From contig NZ_JBDKWG010000128.1 in the NCBI RefSeq assembly GCF_040151475.1, positions 1 through 60,131 of the forward strand: a stretch of DNA of 60,131 nucleotides, given 5' to 3'. The translations under genes were made by a program, and so were the position numbers. The notes under the pieces were generated by a model. That model had not been told where the DNA came from. It saw only the letters and a list, made by a program, of their open reading frames with translations, and made no database searches. Positions 43,925 through 54,151 of the stretch are shown one piece after another. Every line of letters begins with the position of its first letter. Position 1 is the stretch's first letter. Source of the DNA: CAXBNB01 sp040151475. Its GTDB lineage: Bacteria; Bacteroidota; Bacteroidia; Cytophagales; Cyclobacteriaceae.

Positions 43925-44725
43925 TTATTTGAAAGGAGAATCCGGTTCTTTAGCCATCACTTTATATACAATCTTGTCCATAGCAGCAGGAATCCATTTG
44001 TTTAAGAATACGGCAAGCTTACCTTGTGTAGTCAAAACAATATCACGTTTCTTTTTCTGCTGGCCTTTATAAATAATTTGAGCTACCTCCTCAGAAGTCA
44101 TCATTTTACTTTCATCCCGTGGTGATTCTCCCTGCACTTTACCTTCAGCGGTCAAAGCCGTATTTCGAATGTTGGTACCAGTAAACCCCGGACTTACCAC
44201 GAGAATATGAACTCCTCTATACATTACTTCTGTCCTGAGTGCCTCAAAAAAGCCTTCCATAGCATATTTGGAGGCAGTATAGGCCGTACGAGCCGGTGTG
44301 CCCCTATGGCCGTTGATAGAAGACACAGCAACGATGGAACCTTTAGACTTCAACAAATAAGGCAAGGCATATTTCACATAATACACAGACCCCATGAAAT
44401 TAATGTTCATCACATCCTCAAACACTTTCAATTCTACCTCTTCAAAAAGGGCTCGCATGGAAATACCAGCATTGCAAACCAAAACATCAATGGTTTCAAA
44501 CTTAGTCAAAGTGGCATTTATCACTTCCTTCGCTCCTTCTTCACTTGCAGCATCCACATTCAGGCTCAGAAACGAAATCTGCTTTGACTTAAGCAAGTCT
44601 TCCGTCTCTTTGATCCGCTGATCATTCCTGCCTGTAAACACTACATTGTAGCCTTTTCGTCCATACTCCAAAGCACAAGCCTGCCCAATTCCTGACGATC
44701 CTCCTGTGATAATTACTGTTTTCAT
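43925..44725 (-). CDS. Short-chain dehydrogenase/reductase of unknown substrate
   Basis: A classical SDR of 266 residues: TGGSSGIGQ at 7-15, LVCNAGIS near 86, Ser in AVSSINGHRG, and Tyr/Lys in AYTASKYAMEG. The C-terminal basic and hydrophobic segment (VFLNKWIPAAMDKIVYKVMA) suggests membrane association and lipid-type substrates, as in DHRS7-like and YqjQ-like SDRs. It is unlike the sugar SDR at 8707-9516. No operon partners. Confidence 0.8.
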   Translation of the reverse strand: MKTVIITGGSSGIGQACALEYGRKGYNVVFTGRNDQRIKETEDLLKSKQISFLSLNVDAASEEGAKEVINATLTKFETIDVLVCNAGISMRALFEEVELKVFEDVMNINFMGSVYYVKYALPYLLKSKGSIVAVSSINGHRGTPARTAYTASKYAMEGFFEALRTEVMYRGVHILVVSPGFTGTNIRNTALTAEGKVQGESPRDESKMMTSEEVAQIIYKGQQKKKRDIVLTTQGKLAVFLNKWIPAAMDKIVYKVMAKEPDSPFK

Positions 44726-44792
44726 TTTTCCTTATATAAAGTCTATTTTGGAAACCATATCAATTATCACACATACCGGGAATAAGAACTGT

Positions 44793-44845
44793 TTTTTGTG
44801 TAATTATCTCATGCCAGCCTGTCCGTCAGGCAGGGATTCCATGTA
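44793..44845. repeat. 53-bp intergenic repeat, family B, copy 1
   Basis: It matches 50480-50532 at 48 of 53 positions by eye. The core GCCTG-TCCGT-CAGGC forms a small hairpin. Here it lies between the divergent SDR and DUF5686 genes. Confidence 0.8.
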
Positions 44846-45020
44846 AAATTTCACCAAAGATAAAAGTATAAAATATTAAGCCTGTATGATGTGCAATTTT
44901 ATCATACCATATAGGAGTTTTCATAACCTTAGCAGTTACCATTTTGACCAACCCATTTTACTTATATGCCCTCAATATTTAGTAGTATTGCACCAGGTAT
45001 TTTTGAATAAAAATTTCATT

Positions 45021-47534
45021 TTGATAAAAATCAGGTTTGTGAAAACAGCTCTTTGTAGTGTACTATTATTACTCTCTGTTGATTTGGTAGCACATACTAT
45101 TTCCGGTAGAGTTACTGATGAAAAAGGCGAACCTCTACCCTTTACCACGCTATATATTCAAAATACTACGAAGGGTACAACATCAAATGCAGACGGCTAT
45201 TATTCTATCGACCTGCCTGCTGGAAAATATCAGTTGATATTTCAATATGTGGGTTACAAAAAAGAAATAAAAAGTGTGCAGCTAAGCGACTCTCCCTTCA
45301 TACTGAACGTAATGCTCGAAAGTGAGGCATTACAACTGAACGAAGTGGTGGTGAGTGCTACAGATGAAGATCCGGCTTACCGTGTGGTCAGAGAAGCCAT
45401 CAAAAAAAGAAAATACCACAAAGAACAAATTCAGGCTTATAAGTGTCAGGTCTATATAAAAGGGCTTCAAACCATCGATGAGAAACCTGATAAAATATTT
45501 GGTTTTGCCATACCCCTTGATACGGGGATTGTATATCTGTCAGAATCTATTTCAGAACTGAGTTTTGAGCAACCGGACAATATAAAGGAGGTGATGATTT
45601 CGTCTAAAGTGAGCGGAAACAACAATTCATTCAGCTACAATCAGGGCTCACAAATGCTATTCTCATTCTATGACAATCTGCTCAAAGCAGAGGGGCTTAG
45701 CGAGCGTGGATATGTATCTCCCATTGCGAACAATGCCATGCTCTTTTATGAATACAAACTGGAAGGCGTTATACAGGAAAATGAACTAATCATTAATAAA
45801 ATAAAAGTCATCCCGCGTCGAAACAACGACCCTGTATTCTCGGGATATATTTATATCATAGAAGATTCGTGGAAGATTCATAGTGTGAACCTAACGCTCA
45901 CCAAAGACCATCAGCTGGAGTTTATTGACAACCTCAACATTCGTCAGGTTCACGCTCCCATTTATGGAGATTTTTGGATGATGATTTCACAAAAATTCAC
46001 ATTCACCGTCGATATTTTTGGTTTCAAGGGCAAAGGAGATTTTATCGGCATTCATTCCGATTATGAAATACAGCCTAATGAGACTCTTTTGGACAGCATT
46101 CAAACCAAACTCGAAACCGGAGATACAACCCATCAGATCATTCAAAAATTATTTCCTAAGAAATACTTCAACAATGAAATACTGGTAGTAAAAGAAAATT
46201 CCAATAAAAAAGACAGTTCCTATTGGGAAAAAGTACGTCCTATTCCTCTGACCAAAATCGAAATAGAAGACTATAAAACCAAAGATAGCCTGGAAGTAAT
46301 CTTTAATTCAAAACCATATAAAGACTCGATTGATAAGGTAGTCAATAAAATTAATCCTGCCAACATCATCTACAGTGGGTATGTGTATCAAAAATCGTTT
46401 CAGGAAAAATACTTTCGTTTTGAACCTATCATAGAAAACCTGCAATTCAATACAGTAGAAGGTGCTGTAGTATTCCTGAAGTCAACCTATAACAAGTCAG
46501 AAAATGGGAATTTAAAATATCAGGTAGTGCCTGAGTTGAGGTATGGATTTTCGAGCAAAAAACCTTACGGACAGCTTTTTGGCAGGCTCTATTACAACTC
46601 TGAAAATTTCTCCAGAGCACTCGTTCAGTTTGGAAGCTTTGTCTATCAATACAACGAATACCAGCCTATTTCTTCATTGATCAACTCCCTGGAAACTCTC
46701 TTCAACAGAAGAAACTACATGAAGCTCTATGAAAAAAACTTTTTTCGCATGGCTCATCAAACAGAGCTCACCAATGGAGTTCTTTTGACCTCTAACATCG
46801 AATATGCCAACAGGCAAGAGCTGTCAAACACTACGGATTACTCTATTTTGAAACAAGATGAAAGAGTATTCACTTCCAACAAGCCTGTAAATGCTGAATT
46901 AACCAACACGTCATTTGGATCAAACAATGCGCTAAGAGTGGATGCTCATGTAACATTAAGAATAAAACAAAAATACATTTCAAGACCAGACCAGAAAATC
47001 GTAATGGGCACGAAATACCCCAGGTTTCGAATCAGTTATTCCAAAGGACTCCCTGCTCTGGGTTCAGATGTGGATTTTGACAGAATCAGTTTTGATGTCA
47101 GGGACAATATAGATTACAAACTAATGGGTTCTGGAAACTACTCCCTGGCTACAGGAACCTTTCTGAATGATAATAAACTTACATTCATTGATTATACACA
47201 CTTTATTGGTAGCCGTACGGTATTGGCTCAGTTCAAAGCTAATAATTTCCAATTATTGGACTACTACTACTTTAGTACTACCAAAAATTGGTTGACTGCT
47301 CAATATTCGCATCATTTTAATGGATTTCTGATCAACAAATTTCCATTGCTTAGAAAAACGAAAGTGCAAGCCACAGGCTCTGTAAACTACCTGTTTACGG
47401 AAACATCCAAAAGCTATATAGAATATGGATTCGGGCTGGAACACATTTTTAAAATCTTCAGAATAGACTATTACATGGCCTATTTGAGAGGAGAACACTA
47501 CGCCAGTGGCATCAAATTTGGAATGGGTTTTTAA
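45021..47534 (+). CDS. DUF5686 outer-membrane protein with carboxypeptidase-like regulatory domain
   Basis: After a signal peptide the protein has a CarboxypepD_reg-like beta-sandwich (HTISGRVTDEKGEPLPFTT, residues near the start) of the kind seen in SusC plug regions. A long DUF5686 body with beta-barrel-like repeats follows, and the sequence ends in an aromatic (GIKFGMGF), as expected for outer-membrane insertion. The open frame reaches the ATG at 44886, but the signal peptide better fits a start at TTG 45021 or GTG 45039. The role of the family is unknown; it is common in Bacteroidota and unlinked to this glycan locus. Confidence 0.8.
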   Translation: MIKIRFVKTALCSVLLLLSVDLVAHTISGRVTDEKGEPLPFTTLYIQNTTKGTTSNADGYYSIDLPAGKYQLIFQYVGYKKEIKSVQLSDSPFILNVMLESEALQLNEVVVSATDEDPAYRVVREAIKKRKYHKEQIQAYKCQVYIKGLQTIDEKPDKIFGFAIPLDTGIVYLSESISELSFEQPDNIKEVMISSKVSGNNNSFSYNQGSQMLFSFYDNLLKAEGLSERGYVSPIANNAMLFYEYKLEGVIQENELIINKIKVIPRRNNDPVFSGYIYIIEDSWKIHSVNLTLTKDHQLEFIDNLNIRQVHAPIYGDFWMMISQKFTFTVDIFGFKGKGDFIGIHSDYEIQPNETLLDSIQTKLETGDTTHQIIQKLFPKKYFNNEILVVKENSNKKDSSYWEKVRPIPLTKIEIEDYKTKDSLEVIFNSKPYKDSIDKVVNKINPANIIYSGYVYQKSFQEKYFRFEPIIENLQFNTVEGAVVFLKSTYNKSENGNLKYQVVPELRYGFSSKKPYGQLFGRLYYNSENFSRALVQFGSFVYQYNEYQPISSLINSLETLFNRRNYMKLYEKNFFRMAHQTELTNGVLLTSNIEYANRQELSNTTDYSILKQDERVFTSNKPVNAELTNTSFGSNNALRVDAHVTLRIKQKYISRPDQKIVMGTKYPRFRISYSKGLPALGSDVDFDRISFDVRDNIDYKLMGSGNYSLATGTFLNDNKLTFIDYTHFIGSRTVLAQFKANNFQLLDYYYFSTTKNWLTAQYSHHFNGFLINKFPLLRKTKVQATGSVNYLFTETSKSYIEYGFGLEHIFKIFRIDYYMAYLRGEHYASGIKFGMGF

Positions 47535-47543
47535 CCTAAGATA

Positions 47544-50111
47544 TCAATACAAAATAGAAATTGTACCACGAAAGTCAGTGTGTAAATAGCGAATGCTGTA
47601 ATAGTAAGTAGATGCGGGCATTCCGTTTCCTGTCCATTCGAAATTCCTGTCATCCGATTCAAAAACCGTTTTCCCTTTTCTATCCACTATTACAATAGAC
47701 ATAAACTGGTCTTCGCAATTGTCAGGAGGCAGATTCTGCTCAGGAATAGGCAAATCAGTCAACTTGAAAGTATTGTTGAGAGCATCGCCATTGGGGGTAA
47801 AGGCATTGGCTGGTAAAAAAGTATCATAATCCACTTCCAATTCCTTTATTTCAAAGATGATAGACATGGTATCGTATTTTTGAACCGGACATCTTCCATC
47901 CCAAACCAGAAAAAAGACATTATACTTTTTTGGAGCAAAGTCGTCATCCAACAAAGAGCATTCAGGAGTCCACTCCAACGTAGAAGTCACCTGTCCTTCC
48001 CCCGAAACCCTTCCAAAACTAAAACTTGGAGAAGGCGGTACAGCTACTCCTTCCAGCAAATCCACACTTATAAAATCATTGTCACTATCACTAGCCGTTA
48101 TATCCAATGAAAACGGTTCATTTACGGTCAGTTCATAATCAGGGTATAAATCAAATTCGGGTTTGTTATTGTAGGGGACTATCACATTAACAACAACTTT
48201 TAAGGTGTCACTATTCGAAAATTTACAATCATCCTCATCTTCAGCAACAAAATAAATGTTATAAGTTTTAGATTGGTCTATATCCAACACTTCACAATCC
48301 AACTGCCAGGAAAACAAGCTATTGATCTCTCCAACTCCTGAAACATCGTCAAATACCAATCCCAATTCCTGCATATTGAAATCAGGTGCAAAAGCCTTTA
48401 AATTAATAATGTCATTGTCAGCATCTTTTACATTGACATTGAATTCCAGTTTTGTATCTATTCGGGAAAAAGCAGGACTATCTCCAAGCCCGGTAGTAAT
48501 TACAGGGTCACTATTGGGAGGCAGATCAACTGTCAGGTCAAATAAAATAGTGTCTGCTACAGGCTGGCTACAGACATCCAGGTCTTCCAATATAAGCGAC
48601 AATTCAAAATTAGATTTCTGATTAAAATCATAAGTCAGACATTTAGCATCCCAATTGAACTCCACTTCATTTTCACCTGCCAAATTTTTGGTCAGGTTTA
48701 ATGACATGCCATAATCGTCTAATTCAAAACCGATCGGCTCGATTGTGGTGACGAGAAAATCTCCATCCCCATCTCTACCTATAAATTTCTCAGAATAAAC
48801 CTGTCCTTCAGGAATAGAAATGGTTCTGGTCTTTGTAGTCGTTTGAAATTGTGGAGCATCGTTTGGTGGTGGCTCTACAAAAATCGTCAATCGGACAGTG
48901 TCTATCTGAGGCAAAGGGCAAGCATTATCAGCCGCAAGCAGATCAATAATAAAAGGCTCGTCCCTTACATAGGGGCAATCAGGAATACACACTTCTACAC
49001 GCAAAGTATCCCTATTGCTATTTATAAAATCTTGATTGAATTCAAAAATATCTTCTACCTTTTGCTCAAAATTTACTCCCTCTGCCCTGAATGTAACCAA
49101 ATCACCTACATCATCTGTAACAAGAAATTCGAAACACTTTTCATCAGCCACTGTAAACCTAATGGTATCAACCTCATTGTAAAATTCGTCCTCACCCGGC
49201 AACCTCACCTGAGCATCCGGTGGTACAGGAGGATCACAACCATCGATCACCAACATCTGAAAATCACGTGTAACCTGGCCTATTTTGATATCATCCCGGT
49301 ATTCTTCCACTAAAACTGAAAACACAAACAATCCGGTAAACTCCGGCTCCACTGTCAGGAAGCCTTTATTACTAATTTGAAGAGATGGGTCGCCCGGCAC
49401 CATGTTTTGCTGATCAAACCCATTGGCAAAAACCACTGGAAAATGGGGTTTAGCTTTTGGAATAGGTACAGGATCGCTGGAAGAACTGTTTAATGGAGTT
49501 GTCAAAGAATAGACAAGAGAATCGCCATCCACATCTATCCCGGCAAAACTGGTGTAGTATAATTGGTTGATACAGGCATAATCACTCAATGGAGGAAACA
49601 ACTGCGGAGTAGAGTTTACAAACGGTTCTCCATTTTTCATGATGGCTGGAAACTCCAGCACATAAGTCATTCCTACACTTGTCCCGGTAGCATTATTGAG
49701 GTTGACCACCGAAGCATTTCTGCAACATCGCTCCCATACCACATAGTAGCCCGCAGGGTTCGAATACTTATCAGGATCAAGAGTCACCTGCCTGGAGTAA
49801 TAGGGTCGAAGCGTTTGCAACTGGCCTATAGCGCAATCAGGCGTAGTATATGGAACCGACTGTGTGTATTGCAGTGGCAATAGGTATTCATCTACTTTGG
49901 CATTGGTACCATTTTCATAAATATAAACCGTAACCGATTGATCAGGAGCCGGATTGTCTGCCTGTGCAGCATCAAAATACTGTATCAGGTTCAGGTTGTA
50001 AGTAAACCCATTCACATGCACCAATTCTATCTCGCCACCCACTATGTGGAATGCCTTCAAATTGTATGAAAGCATTATGAACAATAAAATGATGGGTAAA
50101 ATTTTCTTCAT
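47544..50111 (-). CDS. Large secreted protein with T9SS gliding-motility-type C-terminal domain
   Basis: The 855-residue protein begins with a signal peptide (MKKILPIILLFIMLSYNLKA). It carries several repeated beta-sandwich segments with the pattern DxDNDxI (NVKDADNDIINLKAFAP, TASDSDNDFISVDLLEG, GRDGDGDFLVTTIEP), similar to cadherin/Ig-like calcium-binding repeats. The last ~90 residues (LPANAFTPNGDALNNTFKL ... NFEWTGNGMPASTYYYSIRY) are the CHU_C/type-B sorting domain of the type IX secretion system. It is therefore exported to the cell surface or medium, perhaps as an adhesin. Confidence 0.88.
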   Translation of the reverse strand: MKKILPIILLFIMLSYNLKAFHIVGGEIELVHVNGFTYNLNLIQYFDAAQADNPAPDQSVTVYIYENGTNAKVDEYLLPLQYTQSVPYTTPDCAIGQLQTLRPYYSRQVTLDPDKYSNPAGYYVVWERCCRNASVVNLNNATGTSVGMTYVLEFPAIMKNGEPFVNSTPQLFPPLSDYACINQLYYTSFAGIDVDGDSLVYSLTTPLNSSSSDPVPIPKAKPHFPVVFANGFDQQNMVPGDPSLQISNKGFLTVEPEFTGLFVFSVLVEEYRDDIKIGQVTRDFQMLVIDGCDPPVPPDAQVRLPGEDEFYNEVDTIRFTVADEKCFEFLVTDDVGDLVTFRAEGVNFEQKVEDIFEFNQDFINSNRDTLRVEVCIPDCPYVRDEPFIIDLLAADNACPLPQIDTVRLTIFVEPPPNDAPQFQTTTKTRTISIPEGQVYSEKFIGRDGDGDFLVTTIEPIGFELDDYGMSLNLTKNLAGENEVEFNWDAKCLTYDFNQKSNFELSLILEDLDVCSQPVADTILFDLTVDLPPNSDPVITTGLGDSPAFSRIDTKLEFNVNVKDADNDIINLKAFAPDFNMQELGLVFDDVSGVGEINSLFSWQLDCEVLDIDQSKTYNIYFVAEDEDDCKFSNSDTLKVVVNVIVPYNNKPEFDLYPDYELTVNEPFSLDITASDSDNDFISVDLLEGVAVPPSPSFSFGRVSGEGQVTSTLEWTPECSLLDDDFAPKKYNVFFLVWDGRCPVQKYDTMSIIFEIKELEVDYDTFLPANAFTPNGDALNNTFKLTDLPIPEQNLPPDNCEDQFMSIVIVDRKGKTVFESDDRNFEWTGNGMPASTYYYSIRYLHTDFRGTISILY

Positions 50112-50545
50112 TTAGCTGGTAGTGTGGCGTTTGTTTTTTTATCAATAAAGAACATCTGCTATGTCATATACCCTAAAGAAGGCATGTTTGAATATCACTT
50201 ATTTCAACCAAGTTATTCTTTTTTTCAACAAAACTGATGAGTCTTTCTACAATAGAATTTATCACTATGCAAAACCAAAAACATATATTCTCGAATTTAA
50301 GTAATAAAATGAATTTGGATAGAATTTCAATAGCAAGAAGACATCCTGCCGACAACCATAAGGGGAGATTTTATCAATTAATCGGTTGACCTACATCTTT
50401 CATATTCGTTCTCATTCCATAAATAACTTCTAATTTGGTAATCATTTCAAATGTTATACTTGCTGTGGGTAAACGTAAGTTTTTGTGTAATTATCTCAAG
50501 CCAGCCTGTCCATCAGTCAGAGATTCCTTGTAGTTTTGCGGCACA
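50112..50545. other. 434-bp intergenic region with family B repeat, copy 2
   Basis: A 60-codon minus-strand frame at 50173-50355 has no ribosome-binding context, no family signature and biased hydrophobic composition, so I do not call it a gene. The family B repeat occupies 50480-50532, just upstream of rlmD. The rest is AT-rich and should hold the divergent promoters, but no perfect TAnnTTTG pair was found. Confidence 0.55.
50480..50532. repeat. 53-bp intergenic repeat, family B, copy 2
   Basis: Partner of 44793-44845 with five mismatches by eye, in the same orientation. The core differs at two stem bases (CCTGTCCATCAGTC), which weakens the hairpin here. Confidence 0.8.
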
Positions 50546-51949
50546 ATGGGAAGAAGGAATAAAGACATAACACTGTACAACCTGAAAATAGAAAGTGTAG
50601 CGGCTGAAGGAAAAAGCATCGCACGGACTGGGGAGCAGGTAGTTTTCGTAAAAGAAGCTGTACCGGGAGATGTAGTTGATATTAGAGTCACTAGAAAAAA
50701 AAAGTCCTTTATGGAAGGATACCCTATCCTCTACCATACCTATTCCGACAAAAGAGTCGAGCCCTTCTGTGAGCATTTCGGTGTATGTGGTGGATGCAAA
50801 TGGCAGCACCTTGATTATGAAGCGCAGTTGGAGTACAAACACCAGCAAGTGGTGGACAATTTGCAAAGGATAGGAAAAGTAGAGATTGGGAAAACCTACC
50901 CGATACTGAGATCAGAAAAAACAAAAAAATATCGCAACAAGCTGGAATTTACTTTTTCTAACAAAAGATGGTTGAAAAAAGAGGAAATTCAGTCAGAGGA
51001 ACCATTGGAGCGCAATGCACTTGGCTTCCATATCCCCAGACTATTTGACAAAATAGTAGATATTGAGCAATGCCATTTAATGGAGGAGCCTACCAATAAA
51101 ATCAAAAATGTAATAAGAAAATATGCATTGGAGAATGGTATAAGCTTTTTTGATATTCGCAAACAAACCGGACTGCTACGGACTTTGATGATCCGGATTA
51201 CAGATTTCGGTGAAATAATGGTATTGGTTCAATTTGCTCAAAATGATGTAGAAGTTATTAAAAACCTGCTTTCGCATGTACGAGCAACAATCCCCGAAAT
51301 CACCTCTCTCCTTTATGTAATCAACAATAAGGGAAACGATACATTCAATGACCTGGAGGTAATCACATTTGGCGGCAAAGACCATATCATTGAAGAAATG
51401 AATGGGATAAAATTCAAAATTGATCCCAAGTCATTTTATCAAACCAATTCTGCACAAGCCCACAACCTGTATCAGGTAGTGGCGGATTTTGCAGACTTTA
51501 AAGGTGATGAATTGGTGTATGACCTCTATACGGGAACGGGAACCATAGCCAATTTTTGCGCCTCGAAAGTGGGGAAAATAATTGGGCTAGAATATGTGCC
51601 AGAAGCCATAGAAGATGCCAAGGAAAACTCCAGCTTCAACAACATTTCCAACACAGACTTCTTTGCAGGTGACATGAAAGACTTGCTGAATGAAGCTTTT
51701 ATAGAAAAACACGGAAAACCCGATGTAGTGATTACAGATCCGCCAAGAGCAGGGATGCATGAAAACGTAGTGGATTTATTGATGAAAGTAGAGCCTGAAA
51801 AAATAGTGTATGTAAGCTGTAACCCTGCCACTCAGGCAAGAGACATCCATCTCATGTCGTCGAAATATACAGTAGAAAAAATCCAACCCGTTGACATGTT
51901 TCCACAAACGCATCATGTGGAGAATGTTGCGTTGTTGGTGCTGAAGTAA
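50546..51949 (+). CDS. rlmD: 23S rRNA (uracil-5-)-methyltransferase, RlmD type
   Basis: The 467-residue protein has the TrmA/RlmD layout. A TRAM domain (about 1-65) is followed by the iron-sulfur ligands Cys75, Cys81 and Cys84 in CEHFGVCGGCKW. The SAM-binding motif is DLYTGTGTIANF. The catalytic segments are ITDPPRAGMHENV and VYVSCNPATQARD with the nucleophilic Cys. It methylates uracil in 23S rRNA (U1939 in E. coli numbering). Gene context is housekeeping; the following small gene may be co-transcribed. Confidence 0.9.
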   Translation: MGRRNKDITLYNLKIESVAAEGKSIARTGEQVVFVKEAVPGDVVDIRVTRKKKSFMEGYPILYHTYSDKRVEPFCEHFGVCGGCKWQHLDYEAQLEYKHQQVVDNLQRIGKVEIGKTYPILRSEKTKKYRNKLEFTFSNKRWLKKEEIQSEEPLERNALGFHIPRLFDKIVDIEQCHLMEEPTNKIKNVIRKYALENGISFFDIRKQTGLLRTLMIRITDFGEIMVLVQFAQNDVEVIKNLLSHVRATIPEITSLLYVINNKGNDTFNDLEVITFGGKDHIIEEMNGIKFKIDPKSFYQTNSAQAHNLYQVVADFADFKGDELVYDLYTGTGTIANFCASKVGKIIGLEYVPEAIEDAKENSSFNNISNTDFFAGDMKDLLNEAFIEKHGKPDVVITDPPRAGMHENVVDLLMKVEPEKIVYVSCNPATQARDIHLMSSKYTVEKIQPVDMFPQTHHVENVALLVLK

Positions 51950-51999
51950 AGAATAAGAGAATAACAGTTAGTGACAATAATTAATAGAAAGGAACAAGC

Positions 52000-52368
52000 A
52001 TGAACAACGATCCAGAGCTTAGCGGAAAATATTTAGGAACCATCACCGCTGATTTTGTGAAAGTATCCGAAAACCTAAAAGAAGCGTCCTACCAAATTAT
52101 CAAAAGGGGCTTTTCCAATTTCCCGATTTTTGCTATTAGCAAAACGGACATTCCTATCGGTCAACCTTTGATCAAAATCGGAGAACTGGAAAATAACTGG
52201 CAATACAACGCATCGTTTCTGGATGAATTTATCCAACGTGAACTGGTAGAAAAGGACAGACAACCAGATTTTGAACAGGCTTATAAAAATCCTGATGAGT
52301 TTTGCTGCCTGTTTGTAGTCGACGCAGAGTTCACCAAGTTTCTTTTTATTCCTTATCCGGAGGATTAG
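52000..52368 (+). CDS. Conserved small protein of unknown function
   Basis: The 122-residue cytoplasmic protein has no signal peptide or membrane segment. The segments YQIIKRGFSNFPIFAISKTD and DEFCCLFVVDAEFTKFLFIPYPED look like a compact alpha/beta fold. I recognise no named family; it has the look of a lineage-specific Bacteroidota protein. It follows rlmD by 50 bp and is convergent with the next gene, with only a 2-bp gap between the stops. Confidence 0.7.
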   Translation: MNNDPELSGKYLGTITADFVKVSENLKEASYQIIKRGFSNFPIFAISKTDIPIGQPLIKIGELENNWQYNASFLDEFIQRELVEKDRQPDFEQAYKNPDEFCCLFVVDAEFTKFLFIPYPED

Positions 52369-52370
52369 GG

Positions 52371-53294
52371 TTAATCCAACTCAATCTGGTGTCTATATGT
52401 AGAATCAGCTTCATGATTCTTAGTCCAGTAATCCAACAAAATTGTCTTCTTCCTGACTGCCACGGTAGTCATTAGTCTGGCATTTTCACCAAATCCACTT
52501 TTATAGGTTTCTTCCCATCGGAGTATTTCATAAGGAAATTCAACCGCAAATTCTATTTTGACATTCCTTTCTATATCGGAATAATTGATTTCCAGCATTC
52601 GAGACTTGGAAGAACTGTCTTTGATTGTCAAATTAGCATGCCTGACTCCAATTTTTGTGTGTGATAATCTGGTAAAAAAACCAGAAGGAATGATCTCAAT
52701 TGCACCGATAGGGATAAGCTCAGGTGTCAGCCTTATCAGGTTAAACAATTCACTTTCCAATAACCTTTTCTCCACATCCATTTCTTCATCTCCCTCAGAC
52801 TCAAAATATGATTTACCTGAAAAATGATACTTATTTCCTTTAAGGTTGAGCTGGGAAAAAGTATGCCCACACCATTCCTGAGACGAAATAGTTACTTTCA
52901 ATGAATTGGGGTAATTGTTTTGGTCTAAAGGAGTAAATACCGATTCCATCATAGAATAGGGATAAATTCCGGTATTAAATTTCCTTGTGGCATTCATTTT
53001 CAAAACCTTTATCGCATCACCACTATTCTTAGAAGGATCATCCAACTTTACTTGTTTTGCACTGGAAAAATCTTCGGTCACAAAGATCAAGACAGCTTCT
53101 CCTTGGCGCATTTCTCCATACCTTGCCTGAGACAATTCGTAACTCGAAAGCTCCGCTTTTCCCTGAAACCAGTAATCCGAAAACTCTTGGGAATAACTTG
53201 TTGGAGATTTGACTTTCTTATTTTGAGTCATTCCCTGACAAGACAATAGCCCAATGAGAATTACCAAAATACCTATTATTGACTTGTTGTTCAT
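52371..53294 (-). CDS. Uncharacterised lipoprotein
   Basis: The 307-residue protein has a clear lipoprotein signal (IGLLSC, Cys19). The body includes SDYWFQGKAELSSYELSQARYG, GEAVLIFVTEDFS and SQEWCGHTFSQLNLKG. Related proteins are conserved in Cytophagales-like genomes and sometimes carry an unsupported septum-formation (Maf) name; nothing here supports that. Probably periplasmic or outer-membrane facing. No operon partners. Confidence 0.72.
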   Translation of the reverse strand: MNNKSIIGILVILIGLLSCQGMTQNKKVKSPTSYSQEFSDYWFQGKAELSSYELSQARYGEMRQGEAVLIFVTEDFSSAKQVKLDDPSKNSGDAIKVLKMNATRKFNTGIYPYSMMESVFTPLDQNNYPNSLKVTISSQEWCGHTFSQLNLKGNKYHFSGKSYFESEGDEEMDVEKRLLESELFNLIRLTPELIPIGAIEIIPSGFFTRLSHTKIGVRHANLTIKDSSSKSRMLEINYSDIERNVKIEFAVEFPYEILRWEETYKSGFGENARLMTTVAVRKKTILLDYWTKNHEADSTYRHQIELD

Positions 53295-53458
53295 ATTTAT
53301 TAAGGTTTAGTCATAAAGATTAACCAATTTGGAGAACTAATAGTTTAGAAAAATTGTCTTTTACCAGTCAGATAGCGGTTGCATTTTCAATTAGCTTTGC
53401 AAAAGCTGTTCATCAGGCCAATAGTTTCAACTCAAAAATACAATACGAGCGACCATAA

Positions 53459-54151
53459 ATGTCTCACAACATAAAAGTAATCATTCCGGCTTTTAACGAG
53501 CAAAATGCGGTAGGGCTCGTCATAGATGAAATCCCCAAAGAGCTTGTAAATGAAATCATAATAGTTGACAATGGATCGACCGACAATACCTGTGAGATAG
53601 CTCAGCAAAAAGGTGCCGTAGTACTGCGAGAAGAAAAGCGTGGCTATGGCAGGGCATGTCTGAAAGGGATGGAATACATTGCAAATCGAAAAAATGATTT
53701 ACCAGATATCGTCATTTTTCTGGATGGAGATCATTCAGATTATCCTGAGGAAATGACCAAACTGATAGAACCAATAGAGACAAATGGCGTTGATCTGGTT
53801 ATCGGATCCAGGGCAATTGGGCAAAAAGAAAAAGGCTCAATGACTCCACAACAGATTTTTGGTAATTGGTTGGCGACCACCATGATCCGATGGTTTTACA
53901 ATGTGTCATTTACCGACCTGGGGCCATTTAGGGCTGTCAAATATGAAAGTCTGATGAAAATGGACATGCAAGACAAAACTTATGGATGGACAGTAGAAAT
54001 GCAACTGAAAGCTGCCAAACTAAAAATGAAAACTGCTGAAGTACCAATGAACTACCGCAAAAGAATTGGTGTTTCAAAAGTATCAGGAACGGTAAAAGGC
54101 ACTATTTTAGCCGGATATAAAATTATATATACAATATTTAAATATTTATAA
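53459..54151 (+). CDS. GT2 glycosyltransferase (polyprenyl-phosphate hexose synthase type)
   Basis: The 230-residue GT-A enzyme has IPAFNEQNAVGLVIDEIP, the nucleotide-binding IIVDNGSTDNTCEIA, the DxD-like FLDGDHSDYPEEM, and a C-terminal KVSGTVKGTILAGYKIIYTI. Similar proteins transfer a sugar from UDP- or GDP-sugar to polyprenyl or dolichyl phosphate. It has no multi-span membrane domain. It is the first of four coupled genes: its stop overlaps the next start (TAATG at 54150-54154). Confidence 0.83.
   Translation: MSHNIKVIIPAFNEQNAVGLVIDEIPKELVNEIIIVDNGSTDNTCEIAQQKGAVVLREEKRGYGRACLKGMEYIANRKNDLPDIVIFLDGDHSDYPEEMTKLIEPIETNGVDLVIGSRAIGQKEKGSMTPQQIFGNWLATTMIRWFYNVSFTDLGPFRAVKYESLMKMDMQDKTYGWTVEMQLKAAKLKMKTAEVPMNYRKRIGVSKVSGTVKGTILAGYKIIYTIFKYL

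Noticed and set aside
50173..50355. 60-codon minus-strand frame in the rlmD upstream region
   Set aside because: No ribosome-binding context, no homology recognised, and it lies in an AT-rich intergenic region.
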